This document shows, one piece after another, positions 1 to 8,770 of a stretch of DNA of 40,617 nucleotides. The notes under the pieces are model-generated. The model was given only the letters and a program-made list of their open reading frames with translations, had not been told where the DNA came from and made no database searches. A program made the position numbers and the translations under genes. Source of the stretch: Desulfobacteraceae bacterium (lineage in GTDB: Bacteria > Desulfobacterota > Desulfobacteria > Desulfobacterales > Desulfosalsimonadaceae); the NCBI GenBank assembly GCA_021737225.1, contig JAIPEJ010000004.1:1-40617 (forward strand). The letters are read 5' to 3'. Position 1 is the stretch's first letter; every line of letters begins with the position of its first letter.

Positions 1-390
1 GGGGTTGGCCGCGTTGTTGTCGCGTTTCGCGATATCCAGGAAGACGACAAGATCATGCCGTTTATGCCCCGACCGCAAAAAATGGCCCTCAAACCCGGAA
101 TTTCGGGTTTAGAGGGAAAGATTATCAAGTCGGAAGACGACTGGGAGGTTTTTGGCGATCAATTCATTGCCTTTATTGACAAAGGCAGCGATCACGGCAT
201 TGAAGTCGGCCAGCAGTACAAGGTTCTGTGCCGGATCATGAAAGAATCTGCCAGCTCTTCGGAAGAAATCAAACGCGAGGAAGTGGGCTCACTGGTAGTC
301 CTGCACACGGAGGATCAGACCGCAACCGCGCTGATAACCCATTCAAAACAAGCCCTCAACGCCGGGATGCCCATCCAGGCAATGCGTTGA
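1..390 (+). CDS. C-terminal part of a LysM-type envelope protein (5' end outside window)
   Basis: The reading frame is open from the first base and ends with TGA at 388-390, so only about 129 C-terminal residues are present. What is visible is a beta-rich segment with the pattern FIDKGSDHGIEVGQ followed by EVGSLVVLHTEDQTATALIT. This resembles the C-terminal repeat of LysM peptidoglycan-binding proteins found in Desulfobacterota and Geobacter relatives; that family assignment is from memory of the pattern. No LysM repeat itself lies in the window, so the cell-wall role is inferred. An HDOD gene follows on the same strand after 187 bp. A partial protein of another SH3-like family remains possible. 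Confidence 0.55.
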   Translation, partial: GVGRVVVAFRDIQEDDKIMPFMPRPQKMALKPGISGLEGKIIKSEDDWEVFGDQFIAFIDKGSDHGIEVGQQYKVLCRIMKESASSSEEIKREEVGSLVVLHTEDQTATALITHSKQALNAGMPIQAMR

Positions 391-421
391 AGAACTGACA
401 TTCCGCCAAAATTCTTTCAGT

Positions 422-461
422 GCAGGCGGGGGCGCACATCATCGTGCCGTCTTTCGCCTGC
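422..461 (+). other. Intergenic hairpin between the LysM-type gene and the HDOD gene
   Basis: GCAGGCG at 422-428 is perfectly complementary to CGCCTGC at 455-461, with an inner GCAC/GTGC pairing at 434-437 and 444-447. A short T-run (TTTT) follows about ten bases downstream, so it may be the terminator of the upstream gene. The distance to the T-run is long for a canonical intrinsic terminator. Confidence 0.3.
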
Positions 462-577
462 CCTGAAACTTTTCCCCGATCTCCGGTTAAAGATTTCCGC
501 TCCCCCGTCGATATGACAAGTGAAGGCAGATCCGCCACACATACAGACGTTCATTCAGAAGGGGGTTACAAATAACT

Positions 578-1420
578 ATGCCGGATGCAGGACAAGAATT
601 GATGGGAAAAATCATCAAAACCGCCAGGGCCCTGCCGCCAATGCCGCAGATCATCGTCCGGGCCACAGCGGTTTTGTCAGACGAGAACGCCGGTTTCAGG
701 GAGATCGCTCGGGTGCTGGAAACCGACCAAGCCATGGCCACCCGGGTGTTAAAGCTTGCCAACTCCGCCTATTACGGCCTGAGGGTGCCAGTAAATTCTG
801 TGCAGCAGGCTTCGGCCCTGCTCGGAACAAAAACCCTGTTTGAAATGATCACCGTGGTGAGCTCCTCGAAAATGATGGGAAAGCGCTTGGACGGCTACGA
901 TATCCCGGCCCGGGATGTCTGGCGGCATTCACTTTTCACTGCCCTCGGCGCAAAGGCAATTGCAGAAGACCAATTCCCGGACTTGGCAGATGATGCATTC
1001 ATGGCCGGTCTGCTCCACGATGCAGGTATGTTAATTCTCGATGACTACATAACAAAGGAAAAAAGTCGTTTTGAAAAGCTCCTGGAAAACGGCAAAACCA
1101 TCTCCCGGGCAGAAAGCATGATATTCAAATTCAGCCATGCACAGCTGGCATCAGAATACCTGAAAAAATGGAAACTGCCTGCAAGCCAGACCCATGCCAT
1201 TGAATTCCATCATCAGCCCTCGTCTTCCGGAGGCGACACCCTCTCCTATATCCTGCATGCAGCAGATGCCATGGCCAACCAGAAAACCCTTGAACAAAAC
1301 TTTGCCATGGAACCCGATGCAGAGGCATTTATCAATCTGGAACCTGAAAAAATCCAAACCATGGAGGAGTCCGTGCGCGAGTCAGTAGATAGCCTCCTTG
1401 CCTCCTTGGAGGAGAACTGA
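578..1420 (+). CDS. HDOD domain protein
   Basis: Protein of 280 residues that is essentially a single HDOD domain (about residues 10-215), the degenerate HD-like output domain of bacterial signal-transduction proteins. Typical features are the ALPPMPQI segment (about 18-25), KLANSAYYG (59-67), the conserved amphipathic helices, and an HD pair at H147-D148 in GLLHDAGML. No receiver, GGDEF or kinase domain is fused, so it is a stand-alone HDOD protein, probably cytoplasmic, acting in regulation of motility, cell cycle or second messengers; the exact role cannot be read from sequence. The start at 578 follows a GGGGG ribosome-binding site at 561-565; an in-frame ATG at 602 is the alternative. 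It converges on the DUF4124 gene with only 12 bp between the stop codons. Confidence 0.85.
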   Translation: MPDAGQELMGKIIKTARALPPMPQIIVRATAVLSDENAGFREIARVLETDQAMATRVLKLANSAYYGLRVPVNSVQQASALLGTKTLFEMITVVSSSKMMGKRLDGYDIPARDVWRHSLFTALGAKAIAEDQFPDLADDAFMAGLLHDAGMLILDDYITKEKSRFEKLLENGKTISRAESMIFKFSHAQLASEYLKKWKLPASQTHAIEFHHQPSSSGGDTLSYILHAADAMANQKTLEQNFAMEPDAEAFINLEPEKIQTMEESVRESVDSLLASLEEN

Positions 1421-1432
1421 TCAAGGTGGGAC

Positions 1433-1969
1433 TTATTCTGCCGCCTGTTCGCTAGCTTCGGCATTAAAGGATTCTACCTTCTTTTCATAGGCTTCGGCCT
1501 TTTCTTTATAGGACTCTATGCGCTTATTCAGCTCGCGCACTTTCTGGGAATATTCATATTTCTGCTCATCGGAAGCCGACTCTTCCGGCGGATTATTCAC
1601 CATTTTTTCCCGTTTTTCCTTGATCTGTTCATATTCCTTTGTGAGTTCCTTGTGCTTGGCAGAAAGGGATTCCGCCTTTTCTGTAAGATCTGCGGCCTTT
1701 TTCTCATCGCCCGAAACCTTTTCAGCACCAGATTCATCGGGCGCCTTTTTCTTGTCAAAATCCGAGTCCTTCCCATCTTGGCCTTGAACCGGCATGCTCT
1801 CGATTTCCGGCCGGGACTCCATATCCTGGCGATACTTTTCCGGTACCTCGCTTGAATCGTCGGTAAAATGAGTAACGCCGTCTGAATCCGTGTACTGATA
1901 TAATTCAGCATGACCCTGGGCTGCAAAAACCAATCCCAGTATTAAGACAAACACAGATATTAAACGCAT
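1433..1969 (-). CDS. Exported DUF4124 protein with C-terminal coiled coil
   Basis: 178-residue protein with an N-terminal signal peptide (hydrophobic residues 3-15, probable cleavage after GHA). A DUF4124 motif follows directly (YQYTDSDGVTHFTDD), and then a long Lys/Glu-rich segment with heptad character (about residues 85-165) that should form a coiled coil. DUF4124 is a small envelope domain of unknown function common in proteobacteria. The start was placed at 1969 because AAGGAG lies seven bases upstream; the longer frame from 1987 would run through that site. It is the last gene of the minor-pilin operon on this strand, 41 bp after the preceding gene. A periplasmic scaffold role near the pilus machinery is only a guess. 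Confidence 0.75.
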   Translation of the reverse strand: MRLISVFVLILGLVFAAQGHAELYQYTDSDGVTHFTDDSSEVPEKYRQDMESRPEIESMPVQGQDGKDSDFDKKKAPDESGAEKVSGDEKKAADLTEKAESLSAKHKELTKEYEQIKEKREKMVNNPPEESASDEQKYEYSQKVRELNKRIESYKEKAEAYEKKVESFNAEASEQAAE

Positions 1970-2010
1970 TGTGGCACTCCTTTCCATAAACTGCTTGCCT
2001 ATAGAATCAT

Positions 2011-2397
2011 TTACCTGGGAGGTTTTTCAGACCATGCACTGCTGCCGAAATCAGATTCTTCAATGACATTTATTTCCTTGACCCAAAAAGATCCCTTCTG
2101 TGGCCCATAATAAACGATTTCCGCTTTGCATGGAAATACCAGGCTCCGAAGACTGATACGGTCGCCGTCGGTACCTTGGACAATGGTATCTTGGGCGATC
2201 ATAAATTTTCGGGCATCTTTGGTCACGATATAATCCGGTCGCTTTATTTCAATGCCTGTATTTATTGTATAGGTTGGCGAACCTTTTCCCTCAGCCATTT
2301 CCTGAGAAAACCCAGGGGCGGAGACAACAGTAATTGCCAGCGCTACCAGCACGGTAAGGATATATTTTTCCACGGTGCAAGCTTTTGATAATTTCAT
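2011..2397 (-). CDS. Small exported protein of the minor-pilin operon, function unknown
   Basis: 128-residue protein. Residues 14-32 form a hydrophobic signal segment (ILTVLVALAITVVSAPGFS), followed by a mature part of about 95 residues rich in beta-strand patterns, with one cysteine (FPCKAE). I do not recognise a family. The start is at 2397, preceded by GGGAGAGG at a workable distance; the longer frame from 2418 overlaps that site. It begins 35 bp after the pilY1 stop and precedes the DUF4124 gene, so it is probably translated from the same transcript. A small periplasmic or outer-membrane accessory of the pilus tip complex is one reading, resting on position only. Confidence 0.65.
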   Translation of the reverse strand: MKLSKACTVEKYILTVLVALAITVVSAPGFSQEMAEGKGSPTYTINTGIEIKRPDYIVTKDARKFMIAQDTIVQGTDGDRISLRSLVFPCKAEIVYYGPQKGSFWVKEINVIEESDFGSSAWSEKPPR

Positions 2398-2432
2398 ATG
2401 CAATACCTCTCCCATCATTATGAGCTAACCCG

Positions 2433-5400
2433 TTACTTTGTACGCCAACCCCGCAAACCGGACCGAATATCCAAGGCCGGATCCAGGTTCATTTTTAAAA
2501 TCTCGCCTGTGCTTTGCTGGAGGTATGCACTAGCGCCTTCCCCCCTGCCTGCATGCAGACCGATCGATGGAGGCGGTGCGCCGACAAAGCTTCCGGCCTT
2601 TGTTGTCACCTTTGTATAATCATCGCCGTCATAGTTTACGGTTCCGCCGGTATAACCCAATAACACATGTTCAGCATAGGCTGTGCCGGTTTCGTAGTAA
2701 AGCCCATAAAGATTCGATGTGCCTCCGAACATGCATGGATCCCAGTCCGGGGTATAACCGGAAGCCAAAACAATTCCCCCGATAACAGCCGGTTTCCCGG
2801 TCACCCGTTCAGATGGCGAGGACGGTCCCTCAAGATCCACGACCCAGCCGTCTTTTTCCTCCTGTACATAATCCACCAAGGTGTCCCATCTTCCCTCAGT
2901 ACCGTAAGTCGGAGCCCCATCATCCCAAAGAATGTTTGTGCCTGCGTCAAAAACCCTTGTGGTTGTGACTCCCGCTGATGGCTCAAACACCGCCACATCC
3001 ACGCTGTTGGAGTCAAACAGGTCATAGCTGGTGGAACTCACTGATTGGAAAGTATGAAAATAGGTATCACTGTCCCGGGTTCTGTCGTAATAGGGGTCCT
3101 TGATGCCGTAGAGGTACTGTTGTTCCTCATCTTGCCGATCATTGAATATCGGCCCTGTATCTCCTCCGTCTACAGCTCCGATAAAACGTCCCGTACCAAA
3201 ATAAATCCATATGTTGTCGCGTGTATCCTGACTTAGCGAAACTGGTGAAGTCAAGGGTTTACCGGTTTCAAATATCTGCTCCATCTGCCAGTCGGATGGA
3301 CCCTTGTAATCAGATGGAACTCCGAGATTTGACCACGTCACCGGCACATTGATCTTGTAAAGATTGCTTTGCCAGTCGGTTTCAGTGTTTTTATAATCCG
3401 CATCAGCGGTGGCATCATATGTTTCAGCCAGATAAATGGCATCCACGTTGAAATTAAGATCCTTGTCAAGGCTCACAGGAGAGTTGAAAAATGATTTTTG
3501 AGTATCCGTGGTAAAAAGGTAATCATTGCTTCCGTCTCCGGAGACAGGGGCGCCGGTTTCCAGGTCAACCACATATACATGGGACTGCTGGCTTTCCGTC
3601 CATCCCTCCAGGTCGGCTTTCCTGTAGCGATCGCTGTCTTTGGGACCCGACCCGAAAACCGCATACCAGTCATCATTATTCTTAACAATGGCTGGCCGGG
3701 AAAAGCTCATGCCGAGGTCATCGTAACTGCGCTCCCATACAACCTCGGGATCGCGTGGTTCAGTCACATCAATGAGCGTATAGGTGGGGTAATAATCCTG
3801 CTGTGCGCCGGAACTGTCTTGCGTCCAGATATGCTTTCCGCCCATGCGAAGACCCTGCAAAATGAACGTGCCCCACCCTGAGCCATCTGTATCACCATAC
3901 CCCGGGATTTTCGCGTCAAACACCTTGGGTTTCTGGTCCACATAGTAGACATGGCTGTATTCCGGGTCAGCCAGCCATTTCAGGTGGGGCAGAAGAGTAC
4001 CCGGGATATAGGCCCAGACCTCTGTTCCCAGCGCATCGCCGGAGACCGGGTCAAAACCTGAAGTCGTCCTTTTCCCGTGGGTAAAAGCATGAAGCATCCC
4101 GTCGTTTGCGCCCACATACACCATGGTTTCCCGGTCTCTGCGGTCGCGTATGTACTTGTTGTAAGAGCTGTCACTGTAGAGAATGTGATAATTTTCCACG
4201 GGTCCGCTCACAGTTACCGGGGTTGAATGTGCGATATCACCGAGCTTCCATACCCCCTCGCCGTTGTCTGTGGTAACCAGCCTGCTTCGGATGGAATCTC
4301 TGGCAACATCGGCTCCTCTTATAAAATTAATCAGGTTATCTGCCCGCTGGCTTTCCGTGTCACCCAGGTAGCCGCAGTCTGCGCAGGACTCGTCATTTAC
4401 ACCCAGCTCAGGCGTAATTTCGGTATCGTTGCCTTCAATAAAATCTACCCGGCTTCCGTCGATGCGGGTAAAAATCGTCCTGTCGGTTGTTCCGTATCCT
4501 TTTTCATGCAATTTTTTCCCCGCCGCAAAAATCGGCTGAACTTCGCTGAGGCGAATTTCCTCTCCTTTGCCCGGGTTCTGGTCAAGATCCGGGTGGTCAA
4601 GCTTGCATGCGTTTTTGGAATACGGATTATTGACATCATAAATGGGGTGATCCGTATATCTTACCACTTTTGTTTCGGAATTTTCTGCATCATGGACAAA
4701 TCTGATGATTTTATCCGCACCATCACCACCCGTCAAATCCAGTTGATTGGTGTTGGCCCCGCTGTCGTCTCTTATATTGCCGCAGGGATCGATCCACAGG
4801 GACTGGAGATAGCCCAGCCAGGTAGCTTCCCCGGACTCTGTAATAACAGAGGGGTTAAAATACGCCTGGAGCATAGATCCCTCGCCTTCCTCATTGGTGG
4901 AGAGAATCGAGGCGGAAGTTCCTGACGATGCTCGGTTTAAAATACCCAGAATCGCCTTTTCAAGTGCACGTTCCAGCTTGTAACCGTCCTTGGCCTCAAA
5001 ATAGGAGTCCGGATCTTTGTCAGCATTTTTATCCCATTCCTCCTGGGAACTGGGCTTGCCGTCGCCGTCCCTGTCCTCGAAACCGCCCATACGCGCGGCT
5101 TCTTTCAAAAGTTTTTCGGCATTTGGGTCTTCTTCAAAGGCAAATACTATATAAGGAATAATGGGGAGGATTTCCTCGCCATTATCCAGAGTCCTCAAAT
5201 CGTTTGTCCTTGCCCAGTAGGCCACATCTTTGAGATAATCTGACCCATAGTCTTCAAAACTTTCGTCACCCTGCAAAAACTCATTATCAACCCTACTGTC
5301 TGCATAATCCTCGAGATAATCCGGCAGGGCCTGATCCTGTGTCGAGGCGCCGTCAGTTAGCATCAGCACGAAATTTTTGGCGCACCAGTGGCTATAATCA

Positions 5401-6341
5401 AAGGGATCTTGATTATCTGCTGCAGCTTGCGAGTGATAACCCATGGATGTTGGCGCTTCTTCCTGGCGGAAATGCTGCATAGCCACGTAATATGACTCGG
5501 CAAGCGGGGTCCAGGTATCGCAGGGTTTATTACGTATGTCGTTGATCATATTGGAAAATTGTGCATGTTCACCAATGGGGTTTGAAATTTTTCCGCCCTC
5601 ATAACTACCCTCAACAAACCAACTGTTTCCCCAATACGCTTCATCGCCGAATTTCTGCATCACGCCGCCAAGATAGTAAACATCTTCCGAATTTTCATAA
5701 TAATCTTCCGGCTCATACTTATACCTTTTCTGAACCTCTACCCCTTTGCTGGAGGTGTATGGGGAGTTTGGATCATCTGTAACATAAATGGTACCATCGT
5801 CTCTTATCTCGTATGTATGGCTTTCTCCGTCATGCGGCGGCGCATCATCCCCTTTATATTCAACAACATGAGAATCAGGATAGCCGGTTTCTTCTTCCGC
5901 TATAAGCGTCCCTTTACCGTCAGCCAGATCATTTACCTTGCCGCCGGTCAAAACTTTGCGTACCACATCAATGCGCCGCATGGTCAGAAAATTCAAAAAA
6001 CTGCCTGACCATGCACCCGTTTCCGGCGGCTCAATCTCAAAAACTTGGTTCTTATTGCTCCCATAATCGTACCTATGATCAGGGGAAAAATACCCGTAGT
6101 ATTCTTTGCTCGAATCATACGTTTCATCCTCATAGACGTAACTGTTCATGCTTCCGGAGTTATCCAGCATAATCAATATATTTGGTTTCACTGAAGCCTG
6201 CTGGACAAAATAGGGAACAGCAGTGTAATCCTCCATGGCGGGCTGTGCCGATGCCAAGGGCGATACGAAAATTATCAAAGCCAGCAACACGCCCGCTGCA
6301 GCTAACAAGGTTCCGGCTTTTTTTATTATTTTGTTATCCAT
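2433..6341 (-). CDS. pilY1: PilY1-type pilus tip adhesin / biogenesis factor
   Basis: 1302 residues. Residues about 11-32 are a signal peptide. A von Willebrand A-like domain follows with the MIDAS motif D60-N-S62-G-S64 (LMLDNSGSMN), a possible MIDAS threonine around T278-T281, and the later LMLTDG segment (D330). An EF-hand-like acidic loop DRDGDGKPSSQEEWD lies at 423-437. The C-terminal half is the PilC/PilY1 beta-propeller, shown by VYVGANDGMLHAF (741-753), GWGTFILQGLRMGGKH and later acidic loops that probably bind calcium. In the known family PilY1 sits at the pilus tip, primes assembly with minor pilins and senses surfaces. AAGGTGA precedes the ATG. The gene follows pilX by 62 bp in the minor-pilin operon. 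Length is in the usual range (1000-1300). Confidence 0.93.
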   Translation of the reverse strand: MDNKIIKKAGTLLAAAGVLLALIIFVSPLASAQPAMEDYTAVPYFVQQASVKPNILIMLDNSGSMNSYVYEDETYDSSKEYYGYFSPDHRYDYGSNKNQVFEIEPPETGAWSGSFLNFLTMRRIDVVRKVLTGGKVNDLADGKGTLIAEEETGYPDSHVVEYKGDDAPPHDGESHTYEIRDDGTIYVTDDPNSPYTSSKGVEVQKRYKYEPEDYYENSEDVYYLGGVMQKFGDEAYWGNSWFVEGSYEGGKISNPIGEHAQFSNMINDIRNKPCDTWTPLAESYYVAMQHFRQEEAPTSMGYHSQAAADNQDPFDYSHWCAKNFVLMLTDGASTQDQALPDYLEDYADSRVDNEFLQGDESFEDYGSDYLKDVAYWARTNDLRTLDNGEEILPIIPYIVFAFEEDPNAEKLLKEAARMGGFEDRDGDGKPSSQEEWDKNADKDPDSYFEAKDGYKLERALEKAILGILNRASSGTSASILSTNEEGEGSMLQAYFNPSVITESGEATWLGYLQSLWIDPCGNIRDDSGANTNQLDLTGGDGADKIIRFVHDAENSETKVVRYTDHPIYDVNNPYSKNACKLDHPDLDQNPGKGEEIRLSEVQPIFAAGKKLHEKGYGTTDRTIFTRIDGSRVDFIEGNDTEITPELGVNDESCADCGYLGDTESQRADNLINFIRGADVARDSIRSRLVTTDNGEGVWKLGDIAHSTPVTVSGPVENYHILYSDSSYNKYIRDRRDRETMVYVGANDGMLHAFTHGKRTTSGFDPVSGDALGTEVWAYIPGTLLPHLKWLADPEYSHVYYVDQKPKVFDAKIPGYGDTDGSGWGTFILQGLRMGGKHIWTQDSSGAQQDYYPTYTLIDVTEPRDPEVVWERSYDDLGMSFSRPAIVKNNDDWYAVFGSGPKDSDRYRKADLEGWTESQQSHVYVVDLETGAPVSGDGSNDYLFTTDTQKSFFNSPVSLDKDLNFNVDAIYLAETYDATADADYKNTETDWQSNLYKINVPVTWSNLGVPSDYKGPSDWQMEQIFETGKPLTSPVSLSQDTRDNIWIYFGTGRFIGAVDGGDTGPIFNDRQDEEQQYLYGIKDPYYDRTRDSDTYFHTFQSVSSTSYDLFDSNSVDVAVFEPSAGVTTTRVFDAGTNILWDDGAPTYGTEGRWDTLVDYVQEEKDGWVVDLEGPSSPSERVTGKPAVIGGIVLASGYTPDWDPCMFGGTSNLYGLYYETGTAYAEHVLLGYTGGTVNYDGDDYTKVTTKAGSFVGAPPPSIGLHAGRGEGASAYLQQSTGEILKMNLDPALDIRSGLRGWRTK

Positions 6342-6403
6342 AATTCACCTTCTTACTGGTTTGCTTTATTTATGCTCGCTGTTTATTTTATGTTCAACAT
6401 CGG

Positions 6404-6991
6404 CTACAGTCCGCCGGTTATGCCGAGCACATAGCGGTATCTGGCATATACCTTGGCTTTGCTTTCCCTGGGAGAGCCTCCAACAGAAAAAAGACCGTAA
6501 TTCACAAGCCCTCCTCCCGCACCGATTCCTTCGGCACCTGAGGCAAATTCCACGCCCCCGCCGGCAACATGCTCTGCGGAAATTCTTTCCACGTCAACTT
6601 TTACCGGATTGCCGGAAAGCTCGTATTTAATATCGTTCTCTCCGCCATCATAGGTGTCATAGCCCATTAAATGCTTATAAAAATAATTGCCGTCCTTACC
6701 GTCCGCACTGCCGCCATCGCTTAGGTAGGTAATTTGATCATTAAGTTCCGAGGAGGAAAGCGGGTCACCCTCCCGCAAAACCGCCCGGATAAGCTTCGGC
6801 GTAGCGTAAAGACCGCTGTCAGCATTGGAGAAAGCAATCTTATGCAGCTGGTCGTTTACAGCGATCCGGTTTTCCACGACTGTCGTGCTCGTGGACGTTA
6901 TCCCTATAATGGTCAGGATAAGCAAAAGCATCATGGCAACAAGTATCATTGAGCCATCCTGGTTGTTTATCCTGGAGAGAAAAAACTTCAT
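6404..6991 (-). CDS. pilX: PilX-like minor pilin / pilus assembly protein
   Basis: 195-residue protein with a short basic leader and a long hydrophobic helix (SMILVAMMLLLILTIIGI), followed by STTVVENRIAVNDQ, the PilX N-terminal pattern (conserved E-x-R-x-A-x-N after the helix). The leader reads NNQDGSMILV, so the peptidase site would be G/S, with no Glu at position +5, as is common in PilX. The rest is a glycine-rich globular part with no recognisable enzyme motif. The ATG at 6991 was preferred over 6997 because GGAGG lies eight bases upstream of it and only two bases from the other. It sits between pilV and pilY1, the canonical order; the product is expected in the inner-membrane priming complex with PilV, PilW, FimT and PilY1. 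Confidence 0.85.
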   Translation of the reverse strand: MKFFLSRINNQDGSMILVAMMLLLILTIIGITSTSTTVVENRIAVNDQLHKIAFSNADSGLYATPKLIRAVLREGDPLSSSELNDQITYLSDGGSADGKDGNYFYKHLMGYDTYDGGENDIKYELSGNPVKVDVERISAEHVAGGGVEFASGAEGIGAGGGLVNYGLFSVGGSPRESKAKVYARYRYVLGITGGL

Positions 6992-7006
6992 TGACATAAC
7001 CTCCGT

Positions 7007-7465
7007 TTACATCCGCGGAATGATATATGAAAGAGTGAGCTGCCGGTTGCCTCCGCGCCTTTCATCCGTTACGGTCAGTGTAAGGGTCTTGGTATCGCCG
7101 ATAATATCATCCTGGTCCAGTGTGCATTCCACAGTAAATCTGCCGTCATTCGTTGTGTTACCGCTACCAAAGCTCACCCCTGTCATGTTATTTATCTGAG
7201 TGGGGGTCAAGTCGACATTGCTGCCGTCCGGCAAATCATCATAAGAAACGCTTGTGAGTTTTTCCATCAGGTCTCCGGCAAAAGCGGTCTGCTCCGTGCT
7301 GATCCTGGCCGTAGTATTGGCGCTGGTGGACTGGATCTGCATGGCGCTGATGCCCAGCATGCCGATTGCAAAAATGGCGAGTGCCACCAATACCTCGATC
7401 ATTGTGAAACCGTTTTCATTCAGGGGTTGTGCCATTGTTTGATTGTCCATGGGTTTAAATTTCAT
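7007..7465 (-). CDS. pilV: PilV-like minor pilin (type IV prepilin)
   Basis: 152 residues. The prepilin peptidase site is clear: ENG/FTMIEVLVALAIFAIG, with Gly at -1, Phe at +1 and Glu at +5, after an unusually long leader of about 19 residues. The hydrophobic helix is followed by MQIQSTSANTTAR, the PilV pattern, and a short beta-rich head. The function is as a minor pseudopilin that helps initiate fibre assembly. The stop lies 15 bp before the chosen pilX start, and the gene follows pilW by 17 bp, so translational coupling is likely. The Shine-Dalgarno sequence is weak (AAGAGA). The long leader could mean a later start at the internal ATG six codons in. Confidence 0.87.
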   Translation of the reverse strand: MKFKPMDNQTMAQPLNENGFTMIEVLVALAIFAIGMLGISAMQIQSTSANTTARISTEQTAFAGDLMEKLTSVSYDDLPDGSNVDLTPTQINNMTGVSFGSGNTTNDGRFTVECTLDQDDIIGDTKTLTLTVTDERRGGNRQLTLSYIIPRM

Positions 7466-7482
7466 AAAAAAGGTCTCTTCTC

Positions 7483-8208
7483 TTACCCGGCATTTCGCAC
7501 ACGCACCCGTGTTTCGAGCATAACACGACGGAAACTGTCGCCTGGACTCGATACCAAGACTTCACTCTCTTGGGTTGTATAGGTTTGGTTGTTCGTGTAC
7601 GGATACATAAACCCCGGCACGCTTTCACCGGAACGGGCCACCAGAGAAATCAGAACGGAATGGATGTCATCAAGCCTATTAGGGGCAACAGAGGTTGAAA
7701 TGGCATTTCCGTCCTCATCATAATAATTGAACTGGAGGGCATCGAAATTCCTGGCAACCACTTGCTGGCCGCCTGCGTTATTATCCGTCCGGACGATATT
7801 GCCGTTGTTGTCGATAGAGTAGGTTATGTTCTCTCCTGTGTTCCCTGCATTCTCGTCAGCACCCGAAAATTGATAATCCGCTGTTCCATCACCATCAAAA
7901 TCAATCTGGTAACTGCCGTCACCCGCAAAATCCATGGTAAACGTAATGGAATTGTCGTCTGCACTGGTAATCCCTGTATCCGCGTTTCCGGTAGGATCGC
8001 ACCCGGCCATGCGGATTTCGTTCACCATGAAATGCATTGCAGCCCGGGCGTTTTGATGCATTTCCACAACGGTTTCCTGGGTGACATAAGTTTTTACCTG
8101 GCTCTGCTGGAAGGCGAACATTGCTGCCGCCACGATCCCGGCCATTGCCATGGCCACCATCAACTCGATCAGGCTGAAGGCTTTCTGGTTGTTCACAGGG
8201 GTTTGCAT
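7483..8208 (-). CDS. pilW: PilW-like minor pilin (type IV prepilin)
   Basis: 241 residues. The N-terminus reads NNQKA/FSLIELMVAMAMAG, a type III signal sequence with Glu at +5 but Ala rather than Gly at the -1 position, which is uncommon though tolerated in some prepilins. The helix is followed by the PilW signature (AAMFAFQQSQ, ARAAMHFMVNEIRMAGCDP). The head contains DFDGDGTADYQF, an acidic loop resembling calcium-binding repeats. GGGAGG lies six bases before the ATG. It is the second gene of the minor-pilin operon, 19 bp after fimT. The product should be processed by PilD and join the priming complex. Confidence 0.88.
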   Translation of the reverse strand: MQTPVNNQKAFSLIELMVAMAMAGIVAAAMFAFQQSQVKTYVTQETVVEMHQNARAAMHFMVNEIRMAGCDPTGNADTGITSADDNSITFTMDFAGDGSYQIDFDGDGTADYQFSGADENAGNTGENITYSIDNNGNIVRTDNNAGGQQVVARNFDALQFNYYDEDGNAISTSVAPNRLDDIHSVLISLVARSGESVPGFMYPYTNNQTYTTQESEVLVSSPGDSFRRVMLETRVRVRNAG

Positions 8209-8227
8209 CGAATTCCTCCCAAAAATA

Positions 8228-8731
8228 TCAGCTATTGCTAACCTGCACGCTTCCGGCGTTGGACAGCTGTATCTGCTTATCAGTTGCCCCGGACAGGGAA
8301 ACGGTTCCGCCGCCCAAATTTCCGTTTATGTCCACCGGGAGTCCGTCAGGTCGAAAAGTGATCGCCGGCTTACCTGCATTATTCTGCGTAAAAGCGGCCC
8401 CCGTCATCTGCACACTACCGAATTCCGAAAATCTTACGGTTTTCAATACCGTTTCCCCTGCATCATACTCCAAATTGGGTGATACCGGCTTTTCAAGAAA
8501 AACCTCGTATTCATTGATGGTGGTATCAAACACAATCGTACAGTTCATGTTATTTTCCACTGCCTCGGATTTGGCCATTTGAAAGCCGGAATACATGTCG
8601 CGGGCCGCGGCATTTGCCTGCGCATTGTTGCGCCACTGAATTACGTTCGGAACGGCAATCGCGCTTAAAATCCCGATAATCGCGATTGCCACCATCAACT
8701 CCATTAGTGTGAAGCCGCTTTTTTGTTTCAT
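8228..8731 (-). CDS. fimT: FimT/GspH-type minor pilin
   Basis: 167 residues with a short leader MKQKSG and cleavage site G/FTLMELMVAIAIIGIL (Glu at +5). The downstream pattern PNVIQWRNNAQANAAARDMYSGFQMAKSEAVENN is the GspH/FimT family signature of pseudopilins at the pilus tip. The C-terminal head is beta-rich (FRPDGLP motif), as in the family. GAGAGGG lies six bases before the ATG. It is the first gene of the operon, with the sigma-54-like element about 40 bp upstream. Gene order fimT-pilW-pilV-pilX-pilY1 matches other type IVa minor pilin operons. In some species FimT binds DNA for uptake; that role is not testable here. Confidence 0.88.
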   Translation of the reverse strand: MKQKSGFTLMELMVAIAIIGILSAIAVPNVIQWRNNAQANAAARDMYSGFQMAKSEAVENNMNCTIVFDTTINEYEVFLEKPVSPNLEYDAGETVLKTVRFSEFGSVQMTGAAFTQNNAGKPAITFRPDGLPVDINGNLGGGTVSLSGATDKQIQLSNAGSVQVSNS

Positions 8732-8770
8732 CGTGCCCTCTCGCAGGTATTATAATTCATTTACATTCGT

